Part shown: one piece after another, positions 1 through 11,541 of the stretch
How the letters are laid out: each line of letters begins with the position of its first letter
Numbering within the stretch: the first letter of the stretch is position 1
Origin: Emydura subglobosa
Lineage: Eukaryota > Chordata > Testudines > Chelidae
Length of the DNA: 64,000 nucleotides
Direction: 5' to 3'
Assembly (NCBI GenBank): GCA_007922225.1
Contig: ML679969.1
Span: 15,187,999-15,251,998 of the forward strand
Program-made: the position numbers and the translations under genes
The notes under the pieces: model-generated
What the model was told of the DNA's origin: nothing
Seen by the model: only the letters and a program-made list of their open reading frames with translations
Databases searched by the model: none

Positions 1-90
1 GCTGGATCCTGCATTCTTTTTTCCAGAGCACTTAAACCTCTTTCACTGAGACTTTGGGTGTGTAAGAAAAGCAGGACTGGACCAAATGTG
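1..90. mobile_element. Palindromic MITE, truncated by window edge
   Basis: The left arm reads ggatcctgcattcttt and the right arm near position 70-88 reads aagaaaagcaggactgg, which is close to its reverse complement. This is the shape of the short palindromic non-autonomous DNA transposons common in turtles and other sauropsids. It has no coding capacity. The left end may lie outside the window. Confidence 0.5.
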
Positions 91-194
91 GCATGATCCA
101 GGCAATCCGCAGGGCATTGTTCGACATCCAGTACTAAAAGTCGCCCTAAATCATACTTTCATTTCTGGAATAATATAAATTATATCAGACTGAA

Positions 195-345
195 CATTTG
201 TAGCACCTTTCCTCTGAGGAGCTCAAAGCACTTTACAAGTGTTAATTAATTACACTTTGGAGCACTCCTGATTGATAGGTAGCTGTTACTATTATTATCA
301 CAATACACAGATTTGGAAACTGAGGCACAGAGAGGACATGTGGTT
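195..345 (-). mobile_element. MIR/CORE-like SINE fragment
   Basis: The stretch runs from 'gagctcaaagcactttacaa' through 'attattatcac' to 'ggaaactgaggcacagagag', the reverse complement of the MIR/CORE-SINE body. The same 5' wording recurs at 26378-26622. It is a degraded pol III SINE on the minus strand whose tRNA-derived head is missing. Confidence 0.7.
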
Positions 346-1704
346 AGAGAGAGAGATGGTGACAGAGATGTGTGTCTGCACAGAGCTTTTGTTAATTAGC
401 TGAAATCAGGTGAAACAGCTAGTTCAGATGGAAAGTTGAAAAGCAGATACTGAATACTCAAAACACCACCAGCAATGAAAAAATTGTGAGCAACTCAGAG
501 GTTGAAATATGTTCTCATAAAACATAAGCTGAATGTGAATAAGTTAGGACAATGAATAGTAATTGTGATCTGTTCACAAGATATTTGCAAACCAAAAAGT
601 GTGAAATTTGATGAATAGTTCACCTAGTTCCAATTACAAACTTGGAAAGCAGGCCAAGTTTGTGAACCTCTGTGGTTTGCTAATTTAGGAGGAATTTCTG
701 GGGAACTTGGAACAGATTACGATTTCCAGTGGAACGACAGAGGTTTTACATGGGTTTGACCTGGAACCAGACAAAACTTGGCTGATTTGATTGAATTTAT
801 TGTTACTCTTCAGCTTTGTTCAAAGCTGAAAATCAGAGAGAGTATCTCAGAGATAGAAACTGAATGGTTTTGCACAAACTCTTGTGAATCAAAATTTGGT
901 GTTTCACATGGTTCCTGTCCTGAATCCTGGCCTCCTGCTTTGTTTGATTAAAGAGCTTGGAATGAGATCATATAAAATTCTATAAGGCTCATCAATTGCT
1001 GATTTAGTATGTACACAGGGACTTTTCAGAATGCAATATATAAATATTACACACAGATTACAGTGCATTAATTAAATAGCATTTGTACAGAGTTATGTAA
1101 GTATTAAGCATCATTATTATATAAGTGACTATTTGAGATTCTAAAATGTTTAGAAGTATAGTAGGGTTGATATTGCTTCAGCTTTCAAACAGAGTAGGTA
1201 GAAGTCACAGCACTTTACGGTAATTCTCTGCTTTGAAAACTGCAGCCTGCTGCTGTGATGCCCTCATTCTGCCTAACAACAGCAATTTTTTGTATTAATA
1301 TTAACAGATAATGAGTCATCATAAAATATGCAGGCTTGTCTTATGAGAAATAATAGCATTGTGTACACAGACTTGCTACAAGAGACTAAGTATTCTAAAG
1401 AATCTAGTTAATTAAGACTTCAGTGCTTTACATGGTTGAAAGCTAATATTTCTGTAGACATCTTCCAGCAAGAGAATTGAACAGATTGCATTAAAAAAGC
1501 TCAAATCAATTACAAGCCACCTGTTTTTTCTGGTTACAGATAAAGAATTGGGGAAGGGGCAAAGGTTAAATTGGGCTCCCATCTCCTTAGGGACAAGTTC
1601 TTGATAGTCTTTGTCTTTCTCTTTTAGGAAATATTTTTCATTTGGGTGACCAGGGAACAGAGAAAACATACCAAAACAAATACAGTGTGCCAGCAACGTA
1701 CCGT
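346..1704. other. Unique AT-rich non-coding DNA
   Basis: No gene, exon or clear repeat family is visible. The one structured spot is a hairpin at 636-663, with arms acaaacttgg and ccaagtttgt around an 8-base loop. The sequence is AT-rich, with frequent stops in all frames. Confidence 0.6.
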
Positions 1705-1815
1705 TATGCTCCAATCCTGCAAGGAGCAGAGCACTCGGGCTATGTTGAACACAACAGCACGGCTCATGTGCTTAAAGTTAAACATATGCTTAAATGCTTT
1801 GGTGGATTGCGGCAA
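1705..1815. mobile_element. Palindromic MITE fragment ('gtgcttaaa' family)
   Basis: The core 'catgtgcttaaagttaaaca' followed by 'tatgcttaaatgctttgg' matches a sauropsid MITE wording in which alternating 'cacgtgcttaa' blocks form a palindrome. A related copy lies at 59570-59645. The overlapping short frames at 1642-1851 are not genes. Confidence 0.45.
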
Positions 1816-2118
1816 GATGTTCAGCATCTTGCACGTTTAAACCCATACTGACCAAGGACATCAATCAGTAGCTTGTGCTCTTAAACTAAAGAGTGAGCGA
1901 GTTTAAATTAGAAGCATTTAAAAAAAAAAAACCCCAGAGAATCATCTTCCTATCAAAGTCTTAGCACCTTCAGAGTCCCAAGAAGAGGTCATTGAGACAC
2001 CAGCAGGGACATTATCCCCGCTGCATGACAAATCTGTTCCTAACACTGGGATTAGAGACCTAAGTCAGTTCTACACCAGACACTTTTGTCAATACAGCAC
2101 TGTCAGTGATGTGTGGTT
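1816..2118. other. Non-coding spacer
   Basis: The spacer contains an A-run near 1919-1931 and otherwise unique sequence leading into the hAT-like piece. No gene is seen. Confidence 0.5.
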
Positions 2119-2262
2119 AGAGTTTGACACCAGCAAAAGCGCTAGTGTAGGCATAGTTATACCAGTAAAAGTGCTTTTGCTGGTATAGCTTATTTTGCTC
2201 ACGGAACCGGTATAAGCTATGCCAGGAAAAGCACTAGGTTCGACACAGTTGTATCAGTGTAA
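2119..2262. mobile_element. hAT-like non-autonomous DNA transposon, left piece
   Basis: The segment is dominated by 'tgctggtatagcttattttg' and 'accggtataagctatgcc' blocks, typical of a reptile non-autonomous hAT-type family whose interior repeats 'ccagtaaaagtgctttt'. It stops where a CR1 3' end begins at 2263. A homologous piece resumes at 3403. No transposase frame is present. Confidence 0.5.
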
Positions 2263-3402
2263 GAACATAAGAATGGCCATGCTGGGTCAGACCAATGGGC
2301 CATCCAGCCCTGTATCCTGTCTTCCGACAGTGGCTGTTCCCAGATACTTCAGAGGGAATGAATAGAACAGAGAAATGTAATGAGTGATCCATCCCGTCAT
2401 CCAGTCCCAGCTTCTGGCACTCAGAGGTTTAGGGACACCCAGAGAATGGAGTTTAGTCCTTGAGTCCATCTTGGCTAATTGCCCTTGATCTGTTAATAGA
2501 AAGCCTTCAACATGATCGACCTATCCTCCATGAACTTATCTAATTCACATAGGAACCCAGTTATACTTTTGGCCTTCACAACATCCCATGGCATCAAGTT
2601 CCACAGGTTGACCGTGCATTGTGTGAAGAAGTATTTCCTTATCTTTGTCTTAAAACTACTGACTATTAATTTCATTGGGTGATCTCTGGTTCTTCTGTGA
2701 AGGGGTAAATAACATTGCCTTATTCACTTTCTCCACACCATTCATGACTTCATAGACTTATATCATATCCCACCTTGGTTGACGGTTTTCTAAGATGAAC
2801 AGTTTCAGTCATTATAATCTCTCCTCAGATGGAAGTCGTTCCATACTGCTAATCATTTTTTGTTGCCTTTCTCTGTACTTTTTCCAATTGTAATGTATCT
2901 TTTTTGAGAGGGGGTGACCAGAACTGCATGCAGTATTCGAGGTGTGGGATTTATATAGTGACACTATGATATTTACTGTCTTACCTATCCCTTTCCTAAG
3001 GGTTCCCAACATGTTGTTAGCTTTTTTGACTGCTACTGCACATTGAGCAGATGTTTTTAGAGAACTATCAGCGATGATTCCAAGATCTCTTCAATGAGTG
3101 GTAAAAACTAGTTTAGTCCCCATCATTTTTGTATGTATGCTTGGGATTATGTTTTCCAATGTGCATTACTTTGCATTTATCAACATTGAATTTCATCTGC
3201 CATTTTGTTACCCAGTCATGCAGTTTTGTGAGATCCCTTTGTAACTTTTCTCAGTCAGCTTTGGACTTCGCTGTCTTGAGTAATTTTGTATCATCTGCAA
3301 ACTTTGCCACCTCACTGTTTACCCCTTTTTCCAGATCATTTATGAATATGTTCAAACACTGGTCCCAGTACAGATCCCTGGGGGACTCTGCTACTTACCT
3401 CT
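2263..3402 (-). mobile_element. CR1 LINE, 5'-truncated 3' portion (RT C-terminus plus 3' end)
   Basis: CR1 is a non-LTR retrotransposon that copies itself by target-primed reverse transcription and usually inserts 5'-truncated. Read on the minus strand, the piece encodes the end of ORF2 in broken frames. The 2493-2675 frame holds 'KYFFTQCTVNLWN' and 'VVKAKSITGF', and the 2812-3012 frame holds 'MLGTLRKGIGK' and 'MERLPSEERL'. All are recognisable CR1 reverse-transcriptase C-terminal phrases. The plus-strand left edge, aagaacataagaatggccat, is the 3' terminus of a turtle-type CR1. The upstream catalytic part of ORF2 and all of ORF1 are absent. Stops and frameshifts show it is dead. It sits between two hAT-like pieces. 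Confidence 0.9.
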
Positions 3403-3590
3403 TTCCACTGTACTATATAAGTGCTTTTTCAGGTATAGCTTATTTTGCTCAGGGAACTAGTATAAGTAGTACTGGCAAAAGCCCTGTTTTGTTGGTATAA
3501 GCTGCATTTACACTAGGAGAGTTTGCTGGTATAACTTATAATAGTATAGCTATACATTAAACATTTCCTAGTGTGGGCAAGGCCTTGCCC
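3403..3590. mobile_element. hAT-like non-autonomous DNA transposon, right piece
   Basis: The segment repeats the wording of 2119-2262 ('ggtatagcttattttgctca', then 'ggaactagtataag') and continues to 'ctagtgtgggcaaggcc', which resembles the outer end of a transposon with 'aaggcc'-type termini. Because about 45 bp near the junction is present on both sides of the CR1, the two pieces are either repeats within one element or two copies. Confidence 0.5.
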
Positions 3591-4132
3591 TGTAAACTGG
3601 GATGTGACAACCTGATCCAAAGCTTATGGAAATCAGTGGGAATATTTCCGTAGAGTTCAGTCATCCCCAGGACTTGATGGACATACATGTAGCTATGAAG
3701 GATGGGAGGAGATGCAGATATCTATGTTAGTGATGAGATGGCAAAAGGCACAACCTGCTAGAGCCATCTTGGGTCTGTGGATGTGACGCTTCACAAACAA
3801 GCAGCTTCAGAAACTGTTTGTCTTTGACCCAAACTCCACTACAGTTGCATGCATTTTTTTTATTGAGTTTGAATGATATCAGTAAGATGTTAGCATTAGA
3901 GGAGAGAGGTGAATATCATCCTTCTCTCTCTTTTGATATAAACAAAGAGAAGAGAAGCAAACAAATATCTCAATCCTCAGTAAATACTTAAAGTAATTGT
4001 AAAGAGCCACATTTTTGCCCTTGGATATAACTGTCATGCATTTGCTCCAGTGTAACAGAGGGCAGAAATTGTACTGCAGTGTGTGTTTAGCATGAGATGT
4101 CTGTTTCATAAAGGTTGAATCAAAGAAAGACT
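3591..4132. other. Non-coding spacer
   Basis: The first part (3605-3660) carries 'acctgatccaaagctt' and 'aaatcagtgggaatatttcc', a weak relic of the 'cctgatccaaagc' MITE family. The rest is unique. No gene is seen. Confidence 0.5.
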
Positions 4133-4400
4133 AGTCTTGTGGTAAAGGTACTGGACGGGCACTCTAGAAACCAGGGTTCAAGTCCCAGCTCTCTCACAGC
4201 TGCCTAGTGTGGTCTTACCAAGTCTCTTTGCCTCGGTTCCCCTGTATTAAATGGACATGATGGTGCAGCCTTTGTCTGTCTTGTCTCTTTAGGAGGTAAG
4301 CTTTTTGAAGGTAGGGACTGTCTCTTACAATGAATTTGTTTAACATCCAGCACAGTGGGGCCTTGATCTCTGCTTAGATCTCGACATGCTACAATAATTA
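4133..4400 (+). mobile_element. tRNA-derived SINE (MIR/CORE-like), near full length
   Basis: A pol III-type head is visible. There is an A-box-like 'tggtaaaggtactgg' near 4140, and a B box ggttcaagtcc at 4175-4185 that agrees with the GGTTCRANTCC consensus. A body follows ('gcctcggttcccctgtatta'), then a tail module ('gtagggactgtctcttac', 'cagcacagtggggcc') ending near 'gctacaataatta'. This is the most complete SINE in the window. It has no protein product. Confidence 0.75.
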
Positions 4401-4704
4401 GTAAGAAGGAAGGTGTTGGCGGACTCTTTCCTCTCCATTCATTCACCTTAGTGAAAGTAATCATTACGGAGGAAAGACCCTTTTGATTTAATAAGAAAGT
4501 TATTGTCTTTTAGATAAATATCAATTAATTGTGAAGATTTAATTAAGATTTAATAACCAAATGAGATATGTATCTCTTACATGGCCGTTAAGCCTCTATA
4601 AATATATTTTAATTATGATGTAGTATTTATTTAACATACAATCTTGTCTTCTTAAATCTAAATTAAATACATATTTGAAGCATTTAAAGTGTTATGAAAA
4701 TTTC
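4401..4704. other. AT-rich spacer
   Basis: The spacer is very AT-rich ('aattaattgtgaagatttaa') without a recognisable gene or repeat family. Confidence 0.5.
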
Positions 4705-5165
4705 ACTCATGCACACACGCATGCACTCAATACACATCATAAGAACATAAAACCAGCCATCCTGGGTCAGACGAATGGTCCATCTAACTCAGTGTCTTGT
4801 CTTCTGACAGTGGCCAGTACCAGATGGTTCAGAGGGAATGAACAGAACAGATCATGTTTGCATACATATGCATTCTCAATTATATGCAAAAATTACACAT
4901 GTACATGCATCACAGCCCACACGCAGAGGTATGTGGGACTCATGTCTATACACATGCATATCCACATGCAGTCACCGCATGCATGCATACATATGTATAT
5001 ACATATACATACAAAGCCCAGAACTGTGCTCAAATGAGATATTCACACATAGACATACATAACAACACACATTCATGCCAACACATGTATGCGCATATAC
5101 ACAAAAACACACATGCATACTGTATGTATGGAGCACATACATGCACACACACCCACACAAACATG
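4705..5165. repeat. CA/CATA-rich imperfect microsatellite tract
   Basis: Alternating purine-pyrimidine units (acacat, catgcatacat, cacacac) dominate both sides of an embedded CR1 tail at 4738-4853. The several overlapping frames here (with His, Thr and Cys-rich products) are artefacts of the repeat. The tract could form Z-DNA or cruciforms. Confidence 0.8.
4738..4853 (-). mobile_element. CR1 3' tail fragment inside the CA tract
   Basis: The stretch starts aagaacataaaaccagccat and continues 'ctgacagtggccagtaccag' to 'gggaatgaacagaacag'. This parallels the first ~115 bp of the CR1 at 2263, so it is the same or a sister family. The insertion is limited to the 3' untranslated end. Confidence 0.85.
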
Positions 5166-7475
5166 CTGTCATTATTGGAAGCAACTATTACCATATAGAA
5201 GACTTAAAGATTATTATGTTGCAAGAGAGCTTTAAGAAGAGGACAAATAAACTGCTGAAGAGAAATTTCAACAGGATCTCTATTGTTGATGTTTAACCAG
5301 TTTTCTATGGATTCTGTTAGAGCATTTAAACTTTAGAAAATATTGTTAGTGTTCATATTCCTCTCATATTCCCTTGAATAAGAAAAGTTCTAGAATTTAA
5401 GGATGATCAGAAATAAATTATGTTTGGAAAACATATTGAGGAGATAAAAGTGTAAAATAAGGAACAGCTAAGCCTCTTAGTCATTTCCACTGTTCACGAG
5501 AAGCATCTCTATCAACACAATTTCTAGAAAGCTGCCCCCTAACGCAAAAGGCTTTTCCCCCAAAACACACTCAAGTTTTAGGTGAGCTGTACAAATCTAA
5601 ACCTTTTCAAGAGCTGTTTAAGCGGATAAACCAATCTGAAATGCTTGTTTAAAAACAACAGTTGTGCTATCTCAGTCTCATAACAGAAATATGCAATACT
5701 ACTGCTTGTGATGTGTGACCATTAACAAGGTTTGAGGATCCAGGATTATACTGGGTAGAACAGAGAGTCTGAGTACATACTCAGCCACAGAGAATCTAGT
5801 TATGGGTTCCTGGTTCTAGATTCAGTTCTTCCCCAGCCCCAGTACACAGTACCCTCAAAAGTAGATGACTATGGCCCCTAAGGCATTGTTCATCAATTGA
5901 GAACAGCCAGTGCAGTAGTGTTTTGCCCTGTTCCCTCCCACCACGCCCCTCAGGACAGGAATTGCAGAGTTAAGTGATGCAGGAGCTGGCTGTCAGAGGG
6001 ATTCCACTGTTTTGCAGATCCCTTGGCCCACAAGAGAAGTACAAAAGGGCTGACTTGCAATTGAGAGCTGACCCCAAAGTGTGGGGGTATTTTAAGAACA
6101 TTATCCAAAATAGCCCAACTTCTTGATTTTGTAAAGTTGGATTGGAAAGCACATGGCAATATGCATCCTACTGAGACCTTCAATGTGTACGGCTTCTGGT
6201 GTGATCAGAAAAATCATCAGAAAAGATTTTCTCAAGGTATTTGAATAGTCAGATAATTGTGGATGCATGGTAACTCTCCGTTGAACATCAGGGCTTCCCT
6301 GGCTCCCCAGGCTCCAGGAAAGCAGCAGAATCTGCCTGCCACTGGCCAACAGGCTTGGCCTGTGCATTGATATCAGGCTGACTGTGTGGCTGTGTGTTTA
6401 CAATATGGATTTTTCTGCTCAGCAAGCTTGACTAAATGAGGAGCACCAGGTCCTCTTCCTCATGTTTCCCTGCAGTCCTTCAACTCTGGACAGTTGTAGC
6501 TTTCCAGCCAGCCATGGATTCCGTTTACTCATGAAGTAATGAGTCTGGCAGCCAGGTTACTTTGTCCTTCACTGGAGGAGTCTAGTATGAAGGAAACTGG
6601 AAACTGAGTTAATACTCTGCCGTGAATGCAGGAAAGCTACAGCAGGCAAACAAATGGAGTGGCATGCATTTTGGATGCAACAGCATTAATGGAAGCAGGA
6701 GCCCAGAATATCATTTCTGTGTGATGCTCAGTGATTCTTTTTGCAGTAAGACTAAATGTCCCAGGTTGGGCAATTGAATATATCCCTAACATGGTGCTTT
6801 GGCCATGAACTTTTACCATTGGGACCATTTTCATTTACATCCATAAATCTTAATGTGGGTCTAAGTTTCATGAAAGATGGGCACATCCAGCATCTTAAGA
6901 GGATAAATATGAATAATTATGGTTTTAATGTAGGGAAAAGAGAATAGCCAAGTATTCATGAAAATGTGTGTGCCTAAGACATTACCAAAAAACCCCAATA
7001 TATTCTTGCCAAATTTACCAGTTATAATTTAATCTTTATTTTTCTTTTCATCCTTAACAGGATTCCATTGGTGAACCTGTAAAAAAAAATGGGTTACCTA
7101 TACCTACCATTTCTGTTTACCAGTAGGAGACTCAAACAGCAGCACTCTATGGGCCAAATATATTTTTATAAAAATGAACACACCTGTAGGTAACTGCATT
7201 TTCAAAGAGCGCATTTATTGGAGAAGAGAAAAAAATGTGCAAACAAAGAACCCTATGAAGAAAGAGAAAGTTAAGAAGAAAGAAAGGAAAAGGACTGATC
7301 ATCTGGAGTTTGGGATATGGACTGTGATTCTGAACCTGTGCCAATAATACCATTATGTGCCATGTACTGATCTGAAAGACTTCACAAGAAGCTGGAGCTA
7401 AGTGAATTATGTGTAGAAATATTACAGAAAACAGGGGTGGGGAATCTCTTCTGATAGAGTCAGTATTTCTGGTAA
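5166..7475. other. Unique non-coding DNA
   Basis: No gene or confident repeat was found. Minor structures include a short hairpin at about 6116-6141 (ccaactt / aagttgg). The open frames of 60-90 codons on the minus strand at 5950-6367 have no recognisable domain. Confidence 0.55.
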
Positions 7476-7501
7476 ATATACATATATACATATAGATATA
7501 A

Positions 7502-7534
<33 letters not shown>

Positions 7535-7545
7535 AACACAAACAC
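7476..7545. repeat. TA then CA dinucleotide microsatellite
   Basis: The tract passes from (TA)n into (CA)n and ends in aacac units. The minus-strand frame at 7147-7605 owes its Tyr/Ile and Val/Cys runs to this tract. Confidence 0.9.
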
Positions 7546-7687
7546 TTTTTGTACTGTAGCAATTTTTGAAAATCTTAAATGTTCATTTTTAAAAAATTGT
7601 GTCATGGGTTACAAATCTGATTTCTTTAACATTCTTAGTGTGAACGAAATAAACTGACGTTTTCTACTTTGGCAGCTTGCTTTTCAA

Positions 7688-7733
<46 letters not shown>
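7688..7733. repeat. (CA)n(TA)n microsatellite
   Basis: About sixteen CA units are followed by about six TA units. The order of the two dinucleotides is reversed relative to the tract 150 bp upstream. Confidence 0.9.
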
Positions 7734-7855
7734 TTGAAATAAATTTCCACTAATGAACAAATTATTTACAAGGCCCAGTAAACCATTGATTTTAGAGTAT
7801 TCCCTGAGAAGGTATTGAAACGCTGTTAAAGTGACAGTTCTCTTGTCTGTTGTAG

Positions 7856-7939
7856 AATTGCCATGGTGTTAGCAAGACCCAGAAGGGATCATGTTAGAGC
7901 TAACGGAGAAATGCTTGAAAATGTTCATTTATATGATCA
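7856..7939 (+). other. Candidate cassette exon (84 bp), unproven
   Basis: The segment is preceded by a pyrimidine-rich acceptor (ctcttgtctgttgtag) and followed by a canonical donor (gtaagt at 7940-7945). Its 84 bp is a multiple of three. Only one of the three frames is open throughout; it holds IAMVLARPRRDHV early and MLENVHLYD at the end. If real, both flanking introns would be phase 2, so the exon could be skipped without a frame change. An open frame of this size is not rare by chance, and I do not recognise the peptide. Confidence 0.2.
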
Positions 7940-9798
7940 GTAAGTTCTGACAGTTCTCAAAAGAAAGAGAATGATTAGTAGTATTTTAGGCTGTTTTGAA
8001 AAAAAAAAGCCAAATTGAGAAGTGTTTTGAATATAACTAAAGTATATATGCATCTGGTCTAAAATCACAAAGTGCATTCCAGTTTTTGTGAAATTAAAAA
8101 AAAAAAAAATCCCCAAATTTAAGCCACAGGAAAGGAATCAGTAGAAGAGTCCATGCACATGGCTTTTCTGTTACTTTCAGAGCTTAGCCCAGAACTCAAG
8201 TAACAGCACTGCTATGAAATAGCAATGAGCTAGAAGAGCATTCTGTGTTTGGGGTGTAAATTTAAAACCACATGTCATTCCAAGTGACCCAGGTTGATGC
8301 TCTTTAAATGGCATGGCTTCTGCTCTGTGTAAACCTTTCAGCCCTGGCCAAGGTTATCAAAATTATCTCATGATATTTTGTTTGTGGTAAAATCAACAGA
8401 TACAAACTCCCCCTTTCCATTCCCCACCCCCATTCACTAGAAATTGCATCTGTAAAGACACCAAAGTGATCAACTCTCCATAGCACTTTCCAGGTTATGG
8501 TAAGATATATGAGTCTGAGAGGATACACTGGACTGGACTGCTGAAAATCCGAAAGCAGAGTCTGAATGGTGTATCAGCACCCGTGTCCATTCATTAGACA
8601 ATAACTACTGAAGAAGTGTCATGGAAAAGAACAATTGAAACCAGCAGCAAGGGTTACTGTCACTTTAAACCAGGTATAGGTGTAGTGGTTGTCCAGGGAA
8701 AAGTAGGGAACTTTTTTGTCTTTTGGATTAATGTATTGAGAAGGAGTATAGAAGGAAACCCTGGAAACAGCTGTAAGCTCCCTCTGTTTTATAGAGCCCC
8801 AACCCGTATTTGTATATTTATAGTGTTATATCTAGGGGCTGCCAGGGACAAGTTTTAAACATTACTCAGTTTGTGGGAAGATGTTCCACTGTTGACACTG
8901 TTGTATTTCGCACACCTCAGTCTCATCTTATCATGGCAAATTATGAATCACCATATTACACAAAGCCATTGCATTAATGATGGGTGAAATAGTGTTTTAC
9001 ATCCCTTTCCTTGTTCCTTTATGGAGCTGCTGAGTACTTCCAAAAATATATCTGCAAATATTCACTCTGATTTTTAAATGCAGTCACCATGACTGTGGTT
9101 CTGGGTACACTCCTTTGGTGTTTGCTTCCTGTGAACTCCTGACTGATGGAGTTTTGTTGCCACAAAGTGAATTTCTAAGTCAGATGCGAGTTCTCATAGA
9201 GACTGAATTTCACATGTGATTTGTGTGTGATTATTTATGTCAGAAAAGCCTCCAGTCTCTTATTTTCCAATAATATATCACATGATTCTTTCAGCATCTG
9301 ATCTTGAGGAGTTCTCTTTTGCTAAGAGTAGTAAACTATTTGGAACATGTTGACTTATGCACTAAAATTTGCTGTTTGAGGGACTGGAGATCTGATGATT
9401 GGCAGTAGTGTAGCAGATGTTGATGTGCTGGATAGCTAGATCAAACCCAATGTTAAGTTTGGCTGTTGTCTTTAATTATGAGGTGTGGGAACAACTAGAA
9501 CCCACTTACAGCAGCTGATATTTATCCAGCGACTGTTTCTACAGATTGAAAGGAGTCCTGTTGCATGCACATTTTGACAAATAAGTAGGTGAGTCTTCAA
9601 AATAGACGTTAGCCAATAGTTTTCATATATCTAAGATCTGCTCCATACATGCCTGAAAGAGGCACCCCCCATTTTACAAATGACTTATCAAACTCCCAAG
9701 TCATATAGCTAATTGTTTTTTAGATACTGGCATCTAAATAATTTCAGTTGTCGCATCCACCACAAATATTTTATGTGACCTGACACGTCTAAAATAAC
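7940..9798. other. Unique non-coding DNA
   Basis: No gene or clear repeat is seen. There is an A-run near 8096-8109. Around 9545-9588, a 44 bp segment sits between a plausible acceptor (tgtttctacag) and a gtgagt donor, but all three of its frames contain stops. Confidence 0.55.
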
Positions 9799-9893
9799 AA
9801 ATTCTGCTCTCAGTGATTCTGACATAAACCTGGTGTAACCAGTGAAATAAAAGTCAGTGGAGTTACTTTACATCAGTGTAACTGAGAGCAGCT
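9799..9893. mobile_element. Palindromic MITE ('ttctgctctcagt' family)
   Basis: Terminal arms ttctgctctcagtga and (reverse complement of the right end) gctgctctcagttac are nearly identical. The interior 'gtcagtggagttacttta' is itself nearly palindromic. This is a complete short non-autonomous DNA transposon, probably hAT-related. Confidence 0.65.
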
Positions 9894-10216
9894 TTTTTAA
9901 CCCAAAGCCCCTAAGTTTTCCTTACAAACTGTTCTCTGAGTGTTGGAATTAGGCAGAGCTACATCTATATTTATACATTAGGTACTAGACTCAATTTCTG
10001 TATGACATTCAACATGTAATTATTTTAGAAGAAAGTGAAAACACTCCACATTATACCTAGGTAACTGTGCACATTGCACCTGTGAGAAATTATAACTCAT
10101 GCAGTCTCTTGTGTTTCTGTATTATTTTCTATCCATTTTTAATGTAACTGTGTTTTGCTAATTTGCTGCTGAGCTCTGAGAAGAAATCTTCCTTGACCTG
10201 CCCCACCGTAACATTT

Positions 10217-10292
10217 ATGGGTCTGATTCAGAGCTCTTAGAAGACATTAGAAAGACTCCCAGTAACTCTGATGGGCTTTGATTAATGCCCTA
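10217..10292. mobile_element. MITE relic ('gggtctgattcagagc' family)
   Basis: The ends 'gggtctgattcagagctc' and 'gatgggctttgattaatgcc' are imperfect inverted repeats around a 'gactcccagtaactctgatg' core. It is a decayed member of the 'cctgatccaaagcccattg' palindromic group. Confidence 0.45.
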
Positions 10293-10663
10293 AATCTTTT
10301 CCTTATAAGACCAAGCAAATTTGAAGGCTGGTAACATATATAAGAAGCATAATATAGTTTTGCCCACGTGTGCTGTTATATTTTTCCAAGTTAAATTTTA
10401 TCTGCCATTGTGCTGCTCAACATTTAATGCTCTACATGCTGCTTCAATTTCTCACTATCCTTCACAGGTTTTATAAAAACAACTAATCAGCAAACTTCAT
10501 CAGCTTGGCTTCCGTTTTACCACCAATATTAACCCCCTGTATAACCTATTATTAACCTCTCTGCACTGTGCTGCAGCTGTACATTACAATTACGTTTCAT
10601 AGATCAGTTTTTATTCCACGACAAAACTTTTCTCTTAATCCTATGATCATTTATTGCCTTTAT

Positions 10664-10764
10664 GCCAGATTCTGGTCCTTTTAAATTGGGTAACACCACT
10701 TGACTTCAGTAAGACTGCTCACAGAGTCAGGCGCTGTTCAGGATGAGTTAGGGGATCAGAATTT
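10664..10764. mobile_element. MITE relic
   Basis: The stretch opens 'cagattctggtccttttaaa', includes 'aacaccacttgacttcagta' and closes 'gggatcagaattttt', so its outer ends are inverted. It is a decayed palindromic MITE. Confidence 0.4.
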
Positions 10765-11541
10765 TTCCCTTAATAATATTTTGCAGGTGCTGTTAGCAAA
10801 ACCTTTCAGAAAATACAAAGAAATTGTGCTCCCGTGCTAACTATTTCAAACAGCTCCAAGGGTACATGGACATGCTGGATTACGTATACTTCTTCCCCAA
10901 GCATTCTGCTGTTGTGGTCTTTTATTGTAGCAGGGTGAAGTTTACTGATCTGCAATTCCAGGCTCTCCCAGGGCTACTGTTTAAAGACTGAAACGTGCTA
11001 TTGTGGAGGAAGGGGAGGAGACAATGTATATAGGGAATGAAATCCACTCTGTGCAGAGGCCAGTGCACCACTGAAATCCCATCTATGGCCTACTAAACAG
11101 GATGTAAGTAGTGCACAGTCCTTGTTACCTGGTCTCTATACAGAGGAAAATGTCACACCTAAGAACAGAAATTCCTTCGACAGACTTCTCTTGGAAATAC
11201 AATGTGCGTGTATTCCCTGCTCTTCCTCCATCTCTCCAAAACATTACTGCTGTCAGGGGCAGATACTGTCAGGACTTCCTGCAATCACCGGTGGAGTATT
11301 AACCCATGGCCACATAACAGCATGACATCTACTTCCTAAATTCAAATTCACTGAGGTGCTGTGCTCATCCAGTGTGACATCCCAGATGTAATGATGAAAG
11401 CACTGCATTCACAGAAGAGAGGCTTTGAACATACACTAGATTGCTTTAGGAGTGCAGAGAGCTTAATTAACAAGCATAACCAACTAGCCTGTTTTGATTA
11501 ATAATTCCACTAATCAGCATTATTATTTCTCTCGCTATATA

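Noticed and set aside
3129..3500. 123-codon plus-strand frame
   Set aside because: It is antisense to the CR1 reverse-transcriptase region and runs into the hAT-like piece, so it is not a gene.
4675..5296. Cluster of overlapping frames with His/Thr/Cys-rich products
   Set aside because: They are translations of the CA/CATA tract and CR1 tail.
7147..7605. 152-codon minus-strand frame with Tyr/Ile and Val/Cys runs
   Set aside because: The runs are translations of the TA/CA microsatellite.
9545..9588. 44 bp between a good acceptor and a gtgagt donor
   Set aside because: All three frames contain stops. Only a non-coding exon could use it, and there is no other support.
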